A stretch of 64,000 nt of DNA, taken from Ficedula albicollis. Taxonomy: Eukaryota > Chordata > Aves > Passeriformes > Muscicapidae. This document shows positions 1-11,479 of the stretch, in pieces. A model generated the notes under the pieces. It was not told where the DNA came from. It worked only from the letters and a program-made list of their open reading frames with translations, and did not search any database. A program made the translations under genes and the position numbers. Positions within the stretch are counted from its first letter, which is position 1; every line of letters begins with the position of its first letter. The stretch is taken from contig NC_021676.1 in assembly GCF_000247815.1 (NCBI RefSeq), positions 1,560,350-1,624,349 on the forward strand, read 5' to 3'.

Positions 1-1211
1 AGGGACATTTTTGATGATTTATTGTCAAATGACCTTGACTCTGCTTCATCCTGTGGTTGTACATCTGAATATCTGGCATTTGAGGAGTTCCCATTGTGGG
101 CTTGGTGCTCAGAGAGAGCTGAGCAGGCAGAGCAGTGGTGAAATCCCTGAAATGCAGCCTGAGCCCCACACCAGGCTCCAGAAGTGATGGAGATTGATGA
201 ACTCAGGCACAAACCCTGTGACAGGTCCAAGCTTTTACTGCACAGCATCAAGAGTCCTACAGGAGACTGCAGAATATTCCTGACACATTTTCGCTGCTCT
301 CACAGCTGATAAAAGCACAGCCACTGCAGCACAGTTCACCTCTTCAGCTTCTTAAACAATTTCCCCTTCCAGGGAATCTGCATTAGAGTCAAACAGGTAA
401 ACTCAGCCAAACAAAGCCCTCAAGTACTGGACCCACTTGAGAGCAATAACCAAATGCTCTCCTACAACCACTTTTCTTCAAGGTGGGAGAATGAAGAGCC
501 AGGCTCTCATCTGCTGCAGAGCTTTCTGTGCTGTGAGGAAATCAATAACAGGGCTGATGGCTCGTCAATTAGCCCTTAGTGCATTCTCAGCTTTCCTGCT
601 TTTCCCACAGTTTACATTCTCCCCACTTCATGGCTAAGGGATACTCACAGGAATGGGAAACATTTCCCCACATCATCTGAAATAACCAAACTGCTTAATA
701 TTACTCTGAAGAGTTCATGAACTATTAACTGCAATTAAAGAAGTGTATACTATATATATATATATAAAAGGACAAAACTATTACCTCTGCCATGGCTCTT
801 TTCTCTCCCCTGTGATGAAAACTGTGCTGATGGTGAAGAGATGAAGCAACAAACTAAGAGGGTGATTCCAGAGTCCTTTCCTCTGCAGCATCCCAGTGAG
901 GAGCCTGTGCCAGGCCAGGATGAGCAGCAGCCACAGCTGGGCACAGGCACAGCTGGGCACAGGCATTGGCACCTCCCAGCAGCAGCTGGGCTTGGCTCAA
1001 CTGGGAACCACAGCTGCTTGTGCCAGACCCCCCAAACACACCAGGGCACTGATTACAAACAGCACAATTTAAACAAAATCCATTTTGCATAGAAGATAAA
1101 TGGTGCATTCTTCATTAATCAGCTTCAGAGTCTTTCTGAAGATACCCAGTGTTTCCTGGTGATTTGTTGAAACTTTTCCTTTTTTGATTTTTCTTTTCAA
1201 CCAGCAGTTCT
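1..1211. other. Gene-less stretch
   Basis: I see no gene here. It is AT-rich with scattered short open frames and no convincing splice-bounded exon. A short TA dinucleotide run lies at about 750-766. The region 841-1090 has several overlapping short frames on both strands because of a CAGC/GCACAG-rich patch (about 900-1010), which is compositional and not coding. Confidence 0.6.
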
Positions 1212-1645
1212 TGTTGGAATTCAAAATGCAACACTAGGCCTGTAAGCCTGTGAGCCAGAGCTTAAAATTAAGCACAGTTGAGATAAGTTTAGCTTTAGAG
1301 TTTAAGATAAAGAAAAAATAAAGGTAACAAGAAGTTTTAGAGTGCAGCAATGTAAGTTTGTGTGTCAGAACAGGATTGGCTAAGAAAGGTCACACTGTAA
1401 TTAGACAAAAATTCTTAGGATTAGGTTAATAATGTAAATATCCCTGTTAGCAGTGTTTTGTTGGTTAATAAATCCTTGAAAGACCTTGTAACCATAAGTC
1501 TTGTAACTTCTGTCCATGCTCTCAACACCTGTAACAAGAATTCTCACTTTCTGTAAAAAACAAGAAAAATGAACTGTACTTTCAGACCCCTGCAGAACAG
1601 ATGGGCCCAGATCAGCTGCTGAAGAGCTGGTGATGTAACTATCCA
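1212..1645 (+). mobile_element. LTR-like segment, probable solo LTR of an avian endogenous retrovirus
   Basis: The segment starts with TGTTGGAATTC and has an LTR-like make-up: an A-rich, CpG-poor U3-like body, a CAAT-like 'gattggctaag' near 1375, 'ttggttaataaatcc' near 1460, and clustered 'cttgtaac' motifs at about 1488-1505. From memory this resembles passerine ERV LTRs, but I cannot align it. No internal retroviral gene is next to it, so it would be a solo LTR. The 3' end is uncertain: a CA at about 1645 is possible, and an AATAAA at about 1743 could extend the element. I found no clean target-site duplication on either side. It could instead be unique AT-rich DNA. Confidence 0.35.
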
Positions 1646-4600
1646 TCAATGCCTTTAATTACAGCTTGCTTGTTTTCAAAACAGCCCATATTGATTTTTT
1701 TTTTTTTAAGCAGAACATAAAATAAGCTGCTCTGTAAACACAGAATAAACACAAATAGACCCAGCCAGTGTTGTTCTTTCTTCTCCATGCAAAGATTCAC
1801 CTGTAGAAAATGAACAAAAATATATTGTAAATTTAGGTGATCTTAAGGTGTGTCAAAGGTTCCTCCTCAGCTGAGCACAACATTTTAATCACCTGTTCCC
1901 AGAGTCCATAAATTACGTGCTGTGTAAAAAATTCTATTGCAGAAAATATCCCTGCTTAGAAAATGTAATTTAAATAAAATGTATCATTTTCAGCTTTGGG
2001 AAATAATAGATGTATTTCCATAAAAAACTTATGGATGAAAAATTACCTCTGCCTTTATGTAGTTAGGATATTAGTTTGGTAAACTCTCTGAGGATATTAC
2101 AGTGAAAGCCATTTCATTTTTATTTTAATTACACTGAATTACTTGTTAAATGAAAAAAATTGTTCAGATAACAGCTTCACACCCCAAACTTTCCTCCTTC
2201 AGGAGCCAGGTGAGAGCCAATCCAACTTTATTAAGTCCAAGCCATTTTATGAGCAGGCAATTCCCCCAGTCAGATCTGCAATGGAGATGCAGTGATGTTT
2301 TTTTCTCACTGCTCCCAAGTTTTAAAACAGGTAAAACAGGTGGAAAGATGAATCACAAACCTCTAATTTTAATTTTTTACTATTTTAATCTGTCTTTTTA
2401 AGACATGGCATGGGTTTTTCTAACAAAGGCACTCCGGAATAAGCTGCAAATTAAAGCATAAAAAGGCCACTGAAAATGCACACATCCTTGGGAAGATTTA
2501 TATGAAAAAAAAAAAGCCTGAACCTGTAGCTGTAAAGCATTTTATTTTAAAGGTTATGTTTGGCGTAATAATTTTCTCTAATGTACGATAGTTTAATTCT
2601 TATAAATAAGGGTTTCTCTTTTTAGAGAAGAAAAGTCTCCAAAAACTCTCTGCCACAACAAACTCTCAGAAAGTGTCTGTGTTGTAAGAGAAAGATTCAC
2701 ATTTGCAAGGTGAACAACGACAAAAAGAAATCATTTTGGGATCTCTACATTGATTACCTGGAATGGCAGCAAACATCAAGGTTTTACTTCCCTGAAGGTA
2801 AACACTGCAATTGTGAAAAGTTCTGTACGGCAAGCTCTGCTGTGCATCAGCTGCATTTATCTCCTTAAAACCATGTCAAAAACCATTTATCTGCTTAAAA
2901 CCTCACAACCAAAATTAACAGTGAATTAAAAACCACTTTTCATGTCTTTCTTCACAACATGGTCATTCCCCCAAAGTCTTTGCTTCAAAAAGGAACTATT
3001 TTGTGTGTTTTTCTATGTCAAGAGTTCAAATGGTGTTTTAATAATGCTCATCCTTAATAGAGGCAATAAAACTGCAAGGAAGGAGGAAGGGGAGTGAGGA
3101 AAGAGAAGGGAAGAAACTAGTCTGTGGTATTCCTGCTGAATTATTTGGAATGTCAAAGTGGCAGGAAAACCTGTAGGTATTTTGCCTCGGGGTCTACCCT
3201 TGGCAAGGCTCAGTGAAAGCAGGAGGGGAAAGTGTAATGCAAGCAGTGGTGCAGCAGAAAATACAGAATTCAGCCCCAGATGCTGCCTGTGCAGAGCCAC
3301 AGCTCCTGTTTGCATCCGTGTGAATGATGTGTGTGTGTATAACCTGTGCTCACCCCACCCCCAGCACGTGCCACACCAGACCGAACAAAAGTGACATTTA
3401 AAATATGTCAGTCCACGCTAAGTGTGGCACAGAACTGTGAAAAAATCAGCTGTAAGTGTTTAATAGGCATGTTGGAGCCATTGCAGATGCACATGGCCAG
3501 GAGCTGACCTCACACTGAATTAATGATGGATCACCCAGTCCCAAGGTCTCCCTCTGCCACGGCCCCTGAACTTTCCTTCAATGACTGCTCAAAATCACTT
3601 GTAATTTACTCTGATGCCTGGAACTTGCTCCACGTTTTTGAGGCACTAAAGCTGTTCTCTGATTAGTGATTAGGGTGTATCTTTATCTATTTTAGAGGAG
3701 TGTTTCAAGTGGGAGCTCTCTGACAGGCCATGGTGTCATCCATGGAAAGGTCACTGGCTCCCTGCTGACCCCAGGCAGCAAAGGCTGAGGCAGAGCTGCC
3801 CAGGGGCACATTTTATCCTCTGAATTGATGGGTTTGGTCCAGAGCTCCAGTGGGTAAATATCCCCACCCCAAAGTGTCACCAGAACTGCTGTTATAATGT
3901 CATTCTCAGCAGAGGTCCAGGGGTGATCTGGCAGAGAAACTCAATTGTGTTTGCAAACCTGGGAGGCAAGATAAAAACAGATTAGCTGGGTGGGCTGGAA
4001 AAAAACCCACCCTGTTCCTACAGCTGATCCAGAGCTGCTGCTCCAGGATTCCTGACAATCTAAGCTCACTTTCCAAAAGAATTTACTACTGGAAGGACTT
4101 CTAAAACAGTGAACTGTTGAGAAAATGCAATATTTATTGGTGGCTATGTAACTAGAGATCCAAGTAGCAAATAATGCTCAGGCTGCTGCAATCTCCTCAA
4201 TCAGTCTGTGCTTTGGAAAATCAATTAATTGAAATTAGCAAATGAAACAGCTGATCTGGTCCTACCTTCCTCCTGCCAGCAGAAGTTTAACCTTTGCTCT
4301 GAAATGCCCAAATAATTGCACACATTCCCATGACACCATTTCCACCAAATGCTTTTCTTTCACTGCTTTCCTTTAGACTTTGTTTAGATGCTTTTCTTTA
4401 GAATTAGCCAAATTTGGGTTTACAAGATTTCTTTGGAACCATATATAGTCACTTTTTTGGACAGCTGAGAGTTTTCTTCTGCTCCACTTTCTGCTTTTTG
4501 AATGCCATGGGGAAGAAATGCTCTGTCTCAGACCCTTCCCAAAGTTTTGCTGGTTTGCAGAGCAGCTCTGTGGTGTTTGCAGGATGTATTTTCAGACCAG

Positions 4601-4673
4601 GACTGCACCATAGCAGCATTAATACACAGCAAACATTTCATGCTTAAGAGAGAACGTTTTATTCTTGAGTTTG
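1646..4673. other. Gene-less stretch
   Basis: No recognisable gene, RNA gene or transposon was seen. It is AT-rich DNA with short T and A runs (1695-1707, 2503-2514). The open frames here are under 100 codons, lack recognisable domains and overlap on both strands. Confidence 0.55.
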
Positions 4674-4841
4674 CTCTTTGTGCACAGCTCACCCACAAGG
4701 TGCAATTTCTTCCACCTACATTTTTTGGATGGATTTTTTTTTTTTTCTGGACAAAAACTCTTTGTGCACAGCTCACCCACAAGGTGCAATTTCTTCCACC
4801 TACATATTTTGCATGGATTTTTTTTTTCTGGACAAAGGTTT
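4674..4841. repeat. 84-bp tandem duplication, two copies
   Basis: The sequence beginning ctctttgtgcacagctcacc at 4674 repeats at 4758. The copies are almost identical through the 'gcaatttcttccacctaca' portion and differ mainly in the length of an internal T run (14 versus 9) and in 'ttttttggatgg' versus 'tattttgcatgg'. The duplicated unit gives overlapping short open frames on both strands with a repeated peptide, which I do not regard as coding. Confidence 0.9.
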
Positions 4842-7800
4842 GAAGAATTCCAGTCCTATACAGCGTTCTTACCCACTTATAGAAATAATTGAAGGTTTTG
4901 TTTTTGTTTAGATCCACACACGAGTGCTGTGGAAGTCAGGGGATAACAGGGAGTGAGGTCTGTGCCCCTGGGGATGATATTCTGATTATTTTTTACATTC
5001 TGTAACACAGGGCCCTGCTTTTAGCAGCTAATTCTGCACAGTGAGAGCTCCTCCGTGGAAAGTTTGACATCAGTGGGAACTAAAGAGAATTTAGCAGTGG
5101 CTGAATGCAGTTTAATGCAAGCTCTGCTCCTGGTGATATTTCTGCTCAGGGGACAAGGAGCTGTGCCTCACACCCCAGGCTGGGATGGATGGGGGCTTCA
5201 GAAAGCTGTGGTTGTCCATAATTCCTCTGAATTATCCCCAAATCGGGGGTAATCCTACAGTGTCCCTCAGTGTGCTGTGCTTGCTCCCCTAAATGCACAT
5301 TAAGGACCCACATAAAACACCCCAACCTGTAATAATTCTGGTTTAAAAAGCAGGTAGGCAGGGAAAAGTACAAAGTCCACTTCATGCCGTGTGGCAAAAT
5401 TCAAATTAAACCACAAATACGTGTATTTTTCAGGGGAAGGCACTGAACTTAATGAGAGAAAGGGTTTCCAAGAGGAGTGAGCTCCAAAAGACGAGTGAAC
5501 TTAACCAGTTCATAAATATCTTGGCAACCACATGCATTAATATTCAATGGAATTAATTAAATAATTGCCAAGCTCTTCCACTCGAGTCATTACAGCCAAT
5601 AAAAAAGAGCTATTCCAGTTGTTTACTGGCTTGGGCAGAAAAACAAAGATAAATGGAGATATTAAAATGTATCACCAAGCTCTCTTTTGGAGGGACTGAG
5701 TTTATTTTAACAGTGTCAATAAATGTCTGCTCATATGGGCTCAGTGGCAATGAATGTTCACCAGGAGGTACATTTGAGAAACAAGAACCAAAAAAACCTC
5801 TATAAACACAAATGGGAAGATTAAACATGGAGTGAAAATTAAATCTCTTAGGAATTCCCCCTTAATTTCTATAATTGCATCATTTGGGAAAAGCTCTACT
5901 TTCAGTTTTGTCATAGGACAGAAATCCAGTTTTAGACAAGATTTGAAAGGTAACCAGTTTGCTTATTAAAATACAATGGAAAGGAAACATGAATGACAGC
6001 ATTACTGTGTTATTAAAATTTAATTTTAACATATAATGCTCTTTCTTCATTCTGCTCATTGCCATGGAACAGCTTTAGTAAAGTATATTATTAGATAATT
6101 TTACTTTCTTGTTAAGAAATTTATTCTAAGTATTAAAAATTGCTTGATATATTGTACATATATCTCATTTATATACATACATACATATATATATATATAA
6201 AAGATATATAGAAATAAATATATAGATAATATAAATATATACATAATTTTTTATATAAGATAAATATCTTTTTTTCCCTTTAGAGCCTGGACACAGATTT
6301 ATGCAGAGGATCATAGAATAGAGGGCAGCATGGATAATGTCAGCCCAGTGAGAAAGGAGCAGGAAAAAGGGAAATTTGCAGATCAAGCCATCTTTTCATA
6401 GGATCCTAAAATCACATTGTTTGAGGCTGATCTTTCCAGGAAGAGACTGGTTGGAATCTAAACCCAGAGTCCTACAGCTCAATTAAGGTGAGGATGGATG
6501 AACCAGACCTCATTGCAATCATTTCTGCTTAGCAGGGACATTGCTCCTTCAGTCCCAATGAAAATCTAGTTTTAACAGTGGTGCTTAATTTATTGCCAAA
6601 TTAAGCAGGCAGGATTTTCAAATAAGAAAACAATAAAAAACAAGTAATTCAAATGCAGCAGTGCTGTTCTCTGATTAAGATTGGTCTCTCTACACATTCA
6701 AATAGAAGCCAGGGCATAGTCAGAGCTGACAAGTAACATTATCTGACCTCTATTTTTGTTTATGAATATGTGACAGAGTTGTTTTAAAGAGATAGGCTAA
6801 GATGTTTCAGATAAGTCACTCTGCATCAACTCCACACCGTGATTAAATATTACTGATAAGTGCCAGCTATCACAGTAAGCCCACTGAAAAAAGGCAAAAA
6901 ATACATTTCTCCCTCTGAAGTGCAATAGTCTGGAGTTTTTAGTAGCCTCCTGTACAAGGGCAGAGATCAAGGATCTCACAAATAGGGAAGTCACACTCTT
7001 ACAGCAGAATTCCACTCCCTCCTTAATTGTCATGGAAAATGCAGTGAGCTCATCGTTGATATGAGTATTACCAAAATTCCAGTCACTAATATTCTCAGGA
7101 ACAGTGTTAATTGTGCATGCTAATTGAGTGGATAAAGAGAATTACTATCCCTGAGGGAGGAGAAGAGGCTGGCTGGGGTAGGATCTGCCCCTCAGCCTGG
7201 GATTGTGGATGTGCTGTGCTTCCACAAGTGCCAGGCTTCTCTTCCTTTCTAATTTGAGAGGGTTTACATGGAGAGTGCAGAGCAGTGTGGTGGCTTGTTC
7301 CTAGGAGTGTAATGCTTTATTAATAGAAATAGCATTTTATTAGGTATTATGGCACGGGGGTGCAATTAGAGGTGGGATAATTAACGTGGAACATGCAAAT
7401 CTTTACTTTCAGGGAATGTTTAATGCAGGACACTGTGCAATGTTGTCTGGCTATAATAGTAATACCTTGGTGCTCTCTTTTAATCCTCATCACTGAAAAA
7501 GGAATTTATTCCTTCAGATAATTCAAATCAAACTGCAAATACTGCAGTGAAAAAAAACCCTAAAACCCCACCACAAACACACAGGGAAAAAATACAACAA
7601 CACAACAACCCAACTTGCAATTTATTTATCTCCTTCAGCAGAAAAGAAAAACAAAGCTAGCTACTAATTTTCTCTTTAATAAATGAAGCCCACTGACAAA
7701 CTTATTGATAGACATATATTCTGGCAACAGATTGTCAAAAACGTTTCACCAGGCCACACAAGTAACCCCCACTCACTGACAAGCTGTCTGCAAAGTTAAT

Positions 7801-8474
7801 CTAAGAACCTGTAAAATATCCCAGGTTTGGAGTTCCAATATTTCAGTGATGAAGGAAATTCAGAATAAGTTATGTGTTATTATTTGCATATTTAAATGCA
7901 TGCAGCTGTTAAATATGCAAAGACCTAAATTTAACTTCAATATTAAGAGATATTTGATATCTCTAATAACAGAAAATAAGTACTCATGGCTCCCCAAGCA
8001 AGGAATACAATTACAAATCCAAGAGCAAGGGCTGCCTCACGTGCTGCTTTTGGAGCAGTGTTGGGCATCTGCTCCTCCATCAAATGTGGCAGTGCCTGGT
8101 GTGAGCTTCATGGGTGGATTCCAGCCATTCCAGTTTCATGGCTGAATATCTGGGGGAAGATTTTGCTCTCGTTCTTTATCACCAGCCTTAACATTTGCCT
8201 AAACCTTTTCTGAGAGCTTGTTCCATCAGCAGATTCCACACTGTGCAGGCACCACATGGGATAAAGAGCTCTGTAATTATTTAAAGAGTCCAATTCTGTT
8301 TCTTCTGCTCCTCCTGAATCCTTCATCTGTTCCAGCAGCCATTAGGAAAATGGGGAAGGCCCTTGTTAAGCAAACCATGTCCTGCTGCACCAGTAATTGC
8401 TTTTTGGTTGTAGCAGCTGTTCAGTCGTGTTAACACCTCCTTAACGATTCTGGGGAGATGCTCAAACCTGAATG
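4842..8474. other. Gene-less stretch
   Basis: No identifiable gene. A candidate plus-strand 3' exon begins after the acceptor 'gtgtatttttcag' at 5433 and stays open for 40 codons to a TAA at 5554. A frame of that length after a random AG is common, so I do not call it. The remainder is AT-rich with no other structure except the AT microsatellite near 6.2 kb. Confidence 0.5.
6163..6244. repeat. AT-rich microsatellite (CATA/TA)n
   Basis: A run of atacatac units passes into (TA)n and imperfect 'gatatata/gaaataaata' units. This is a simple-sequence repeat that can form cruciform structures. Nothing else is seen in it. Confidence 0.9.
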
Positions 8475-8555
8475 GACACAATCCTGAGCAGCCTGCTCAG
8501 TCCAACCCTGTCTGAGCAGGGGTTTGGACTGGCTGTTCCAAGAGGTTCTTGAGAA
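8475..8555 (+). mobile_element. CR1 LINE 3' fragment (degenerate)
   Basis: The stretch contains 'gcagcctgctcagtccaacc' followed by 'gagcaggggtttggactgg', which matches the general form of the CR1 3' region (…cctgcttgagcaggggttggactagatga…). It is short and diverged, has lost the terminal octamer tail, and retains no reverse transcriptase. Assignment rests on remembered CR1 consensus. Confidence 0.55.
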
Positions 8556-11186
8556 CGTTGTTTTCTGTGCAGGTATTTTACTTTCATTGGTGTTTATTGC
8601 TGGAAAGCCTGAGATGTAAAAGGAAAGTTGCAGATAAGTCAGAAAGGAACTTTCTCCACCCTCTTGTTTCCAGCTGGCTGAGCACTAGACCAGGTAGAAC
8701 AGAGGGTGTGGGGTCAGTGTGGAAAAGAACCAGTTAGAAACTTCCCTTCACTTCTAGATGGTTTCTCTGGTTGACAAGCTACCCTTGATCCCTGCTGGTA
8801 TTTCCTGGATGATTTTGTTTCTTCATCCAAGAAAACACCACTGCCCCAGAGCTGGCTCAGAGCTCCAGGAGAGACTCAGCTGCACTAAGATCATCCAGTA
8901 AAAAGAACATGAAGAAGGTGTTCTGCTTAGAAGAGGAAATATTTGCAGGATAGGAGATGGGTATCAGACACAAGGAGGTCAGCAGAAAGGATAGACAAAA
9001 AAAACAAATAAAACATGTGTTGCATATTCACTCCAGGATTCACATATTACACCAAGAAATACACAGGACATTCTCCCATTTCTCAAACTCCACGAGTTAA
9101 TAAAAATGGACAAATATATAATAGGACAGGACATAAAATGTCCTGAGCAATGCATCTGCTCCATATGAACTGAGATATGTCGATGTGCAGCCGTACGTAT
9201 CCCTCAGGCCAGGGACTCCTTCAAATGCAATTTTTGGTAGCTAAAGCAACATTTGCCTACAGCACCTGTCAAGCATCCACTGAGAAGTGAGTCATGTGGT
9301 TTCTAAGAACACTTCATCTTGGGCTGCTGTCAGGATCTGCTGCTGACCTGATGTTGAGCGCTGCAGCAGAAGTGTGTTCCAATTTTGCTGAGGAAAAAGA
9401 TTCTTTGCTCAGGGAAAAGGTTCTTTGCTCAGAACATCTTGGCCATGATGAAAGGAAAGGCAAAGGCAAATCCTCACACAGGAGGAGGAGGCAGATCCTT
9501 CCACAGAGGCTCAGGGATTCCAGCTGTTCATGGCAACACCTGGATTTGACAAAGTGTGTTCTCCAATTCCTCAGAGTGAGGTCACAGTCTCTGCCTTGGC
9601 TGGCTTCATTTTCCCTCTCCAGCCACACTCAGCAGGGTTTTCCTGTTGGATGGAGCACAAGAGGCCCAAGCTGCCAGCTGCAGTGGAGCTGCTCCCTTCT
9701 GCCTGAGGAAATCCTGGTTCCCATTCCTGCCTTCCCTGCACCACCTTTGGCACAGCAAAGCCCCCAGGTGTGCTCAGGGCTTTGAGGGGCTGGAGGAGCT
9801 CCCTGGGATGGCTCTGCCAGCTGCAAACCAAGCCCTCACCTCATTATTACCAAGCATGGAGCTCCCATGGTTTGGCAGCTCTGACCCAGCCAGGTGGGCC
9901 AAGCAATTACCAGGCACAATGTCAAATGGAAATTGAGGCCAAAGAGATCCTTTCTGCATTTTGCCTGATACTTCTCCTGTTGAGTTTTCAGATTCCACAT
10001 TTAAAAAAAAATATTTTTCAAAACATGCAAACTGAACATTCATTAGAATGGGATCTACACTAAGAAGCCTTCCAGAATAATTTGAAAAAGTTAAGAAAAA
10101 ATTAGAGACATTGCACAAAAGTGAAACAATTAAATTAGCAAGGCTGCCCCAAAGTGCAGTTTTGCATCCCAGTCTAAGCAAGGCATGCAGTGTTCTGTTC
10201 CTGCTCTGATACATCAGTGGAAGCATAATTTCACTGAAATTGGCTTAAAAGCCTTGATTTCCAAAGGAAACATTTTGTCATTTTGGTAAATGTTTGCTTT
10301 GCATGAGAAGACTTCTTGTTATAAACAAACAGACAAACAAACAAGAAGTGGTAGAAACTGAGTAAGATTAGCTCTAAGAAGCAGGAGTAGCCTCAGAAAT
10401 CAATTTTTTCCTATGAAAATACTATTATTCCTTCTGGCACAAAAGAAAAGAAAAAAAAAAAGGCAACTAGAAAAGTGGATATTACCACAGAAACTAAAAA
10501 TAGAAAATAACTGTTTGAAAAAAAGCCTCTTGATTTTCCAGAAGAACTTGTCTTTGAAAAGCAATTCTGAAGTGTTTCCTCTGTGCTTCCTTCAGTGGCG
10601 TTATATGGCAAATGAAAAAGGTTTAGTATAAATTTGACACTTCTGTCAAAATTAACACATTGTTCCTCTGTCATGTCTTTTATGGTTTGCACAGGTGGGA
10701 GTTTGGACCTGCTGTAGGAAGAGGAGACACGTTCAGCTGTAGATTTATAGGAGGCATTTCAAAAAACTCCAGTGACTCCACCATTTCCTACAAAACTCTT
10801 CACTCCTCAGCACAGTGGTTCTGTTTCTGAAGTTAAGGCCAAACTCACCAAGCATTTTAAAATTATCTGGTATGTACCAAATATCACCCACATACCTGTA
10901 GAGAGCAGCTACACAGTACAGACTGTCCTTTAAAGATTCCTTTTCAGGTGTTTTCTCCCCAAATACTGACCTTTGATTTCTTTTTGCCCTGACGAACAGG
11001 ACAAACTGGTCCTGTCCCATAAAGCCATTTATTCTGTGCAGCAGCACAGAAACACCTTGGGCTGGTGCCTCTCCCCAGCAAAGGAGCAGTTCCCATACAG
11101 ACAATCCTGATTTTGTCAATGGCTGCTTGAGGCCAGCTGTGTGGAGAGTGAGCACAAACAGCACAGAGCAGCTGGGAGCACAGACT
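8556..11186. other. Gene-less stretch
   Basis: No recognisable gene. Overlapping open frames at 9294-9936 on both strands fall in a moderately GC-rich patch without domain signatures. A 24-bp direct repeat ('ttctttgctcagggaaaagg' type) sits at about 9390-9435. The minus-strand open frame 10745-11311 (188 codons) runs out of the CR1 fragment into unique DNA and shows no domain I recognise. Confidence 0.5.
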
Positions 11187-11400
11187 AGTTTGAGTGGGAA
11201 AGGAGTCAGCAGGATCATCAAAGTCCTGGCCCTGCACAGAACAGCCTCAAAGCCACACTGTGTGTCTGAGCATTGTCCAAGTGCTTCCTGAGCTCTTGGT
11301 GCTGTGACCACTTCCTGGGAATCCTGTTCCAGGGTCTGAGCACCCTCTGGATAAGGAATCTTTTCCTAATTTCCAACCCAAACCTTCTCGGACTTGTGGG
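11187..11400 (-). mobile_element. CR1 LINE 3' fragment
   Basis: Read on the minus strand, it carries the CR1 string 'ggttggaaattaggaaaag', then 'gagggtgctcagaccctgga', 'aggaagtggtcacagcacc', 'gctcaggaagcacttggaca' and 'gtgcagggccaggactttg'. This is the usual order of the CR1 3' end in birds. The end octamers are missing or decayed. The fragment is non-autonomous and inactive, and it contributes the upstream part of the 188-codon minus frame in this region. Confidence 0.85.
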
Positions 11401-11404
11401 CACT

Positions 11405-11470
11405 GCTGAAGGCTCAGGAAAAAATCCAACTTGGATGAAGGCTCAGGGAAAAATCCAACTTGGATTTTTC
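11405..11470. repeat. Short tandem repeat with foldback, about 29-bp unit
   Basis: The unit 'gaaggctcaggaaaaaatcc' plus 'aacttggat' occurs twice in succession (about 11408-11465). The following 'ttggatttttccc' is partly complementary to the preceding 'ggaaaaaatccaa', so the right end can fold back. It directly abuts the CR1 fragment. Confidence 0.8.
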
Positions 11471-11479
11471 CCAGGCTGG

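Noticed and set aside
5434..5556. 40-codon plus-strand frame after acceptor 'gtgtatttttcag'
   Set aside because: Good acceptor but a 40-codon open frame after a random AG occurs often. No other support.
10745..11311. 188-codon minus-strand open frame
   Set aside because: Starts inside a CR1 fragment and continues into unique DNA with no recognised domain. Its length fits the chance tail for a window of this size. An internal GTGAGT donor (…ATGCTTG|GTGAGT) is present, but a matching exon could not be supported.
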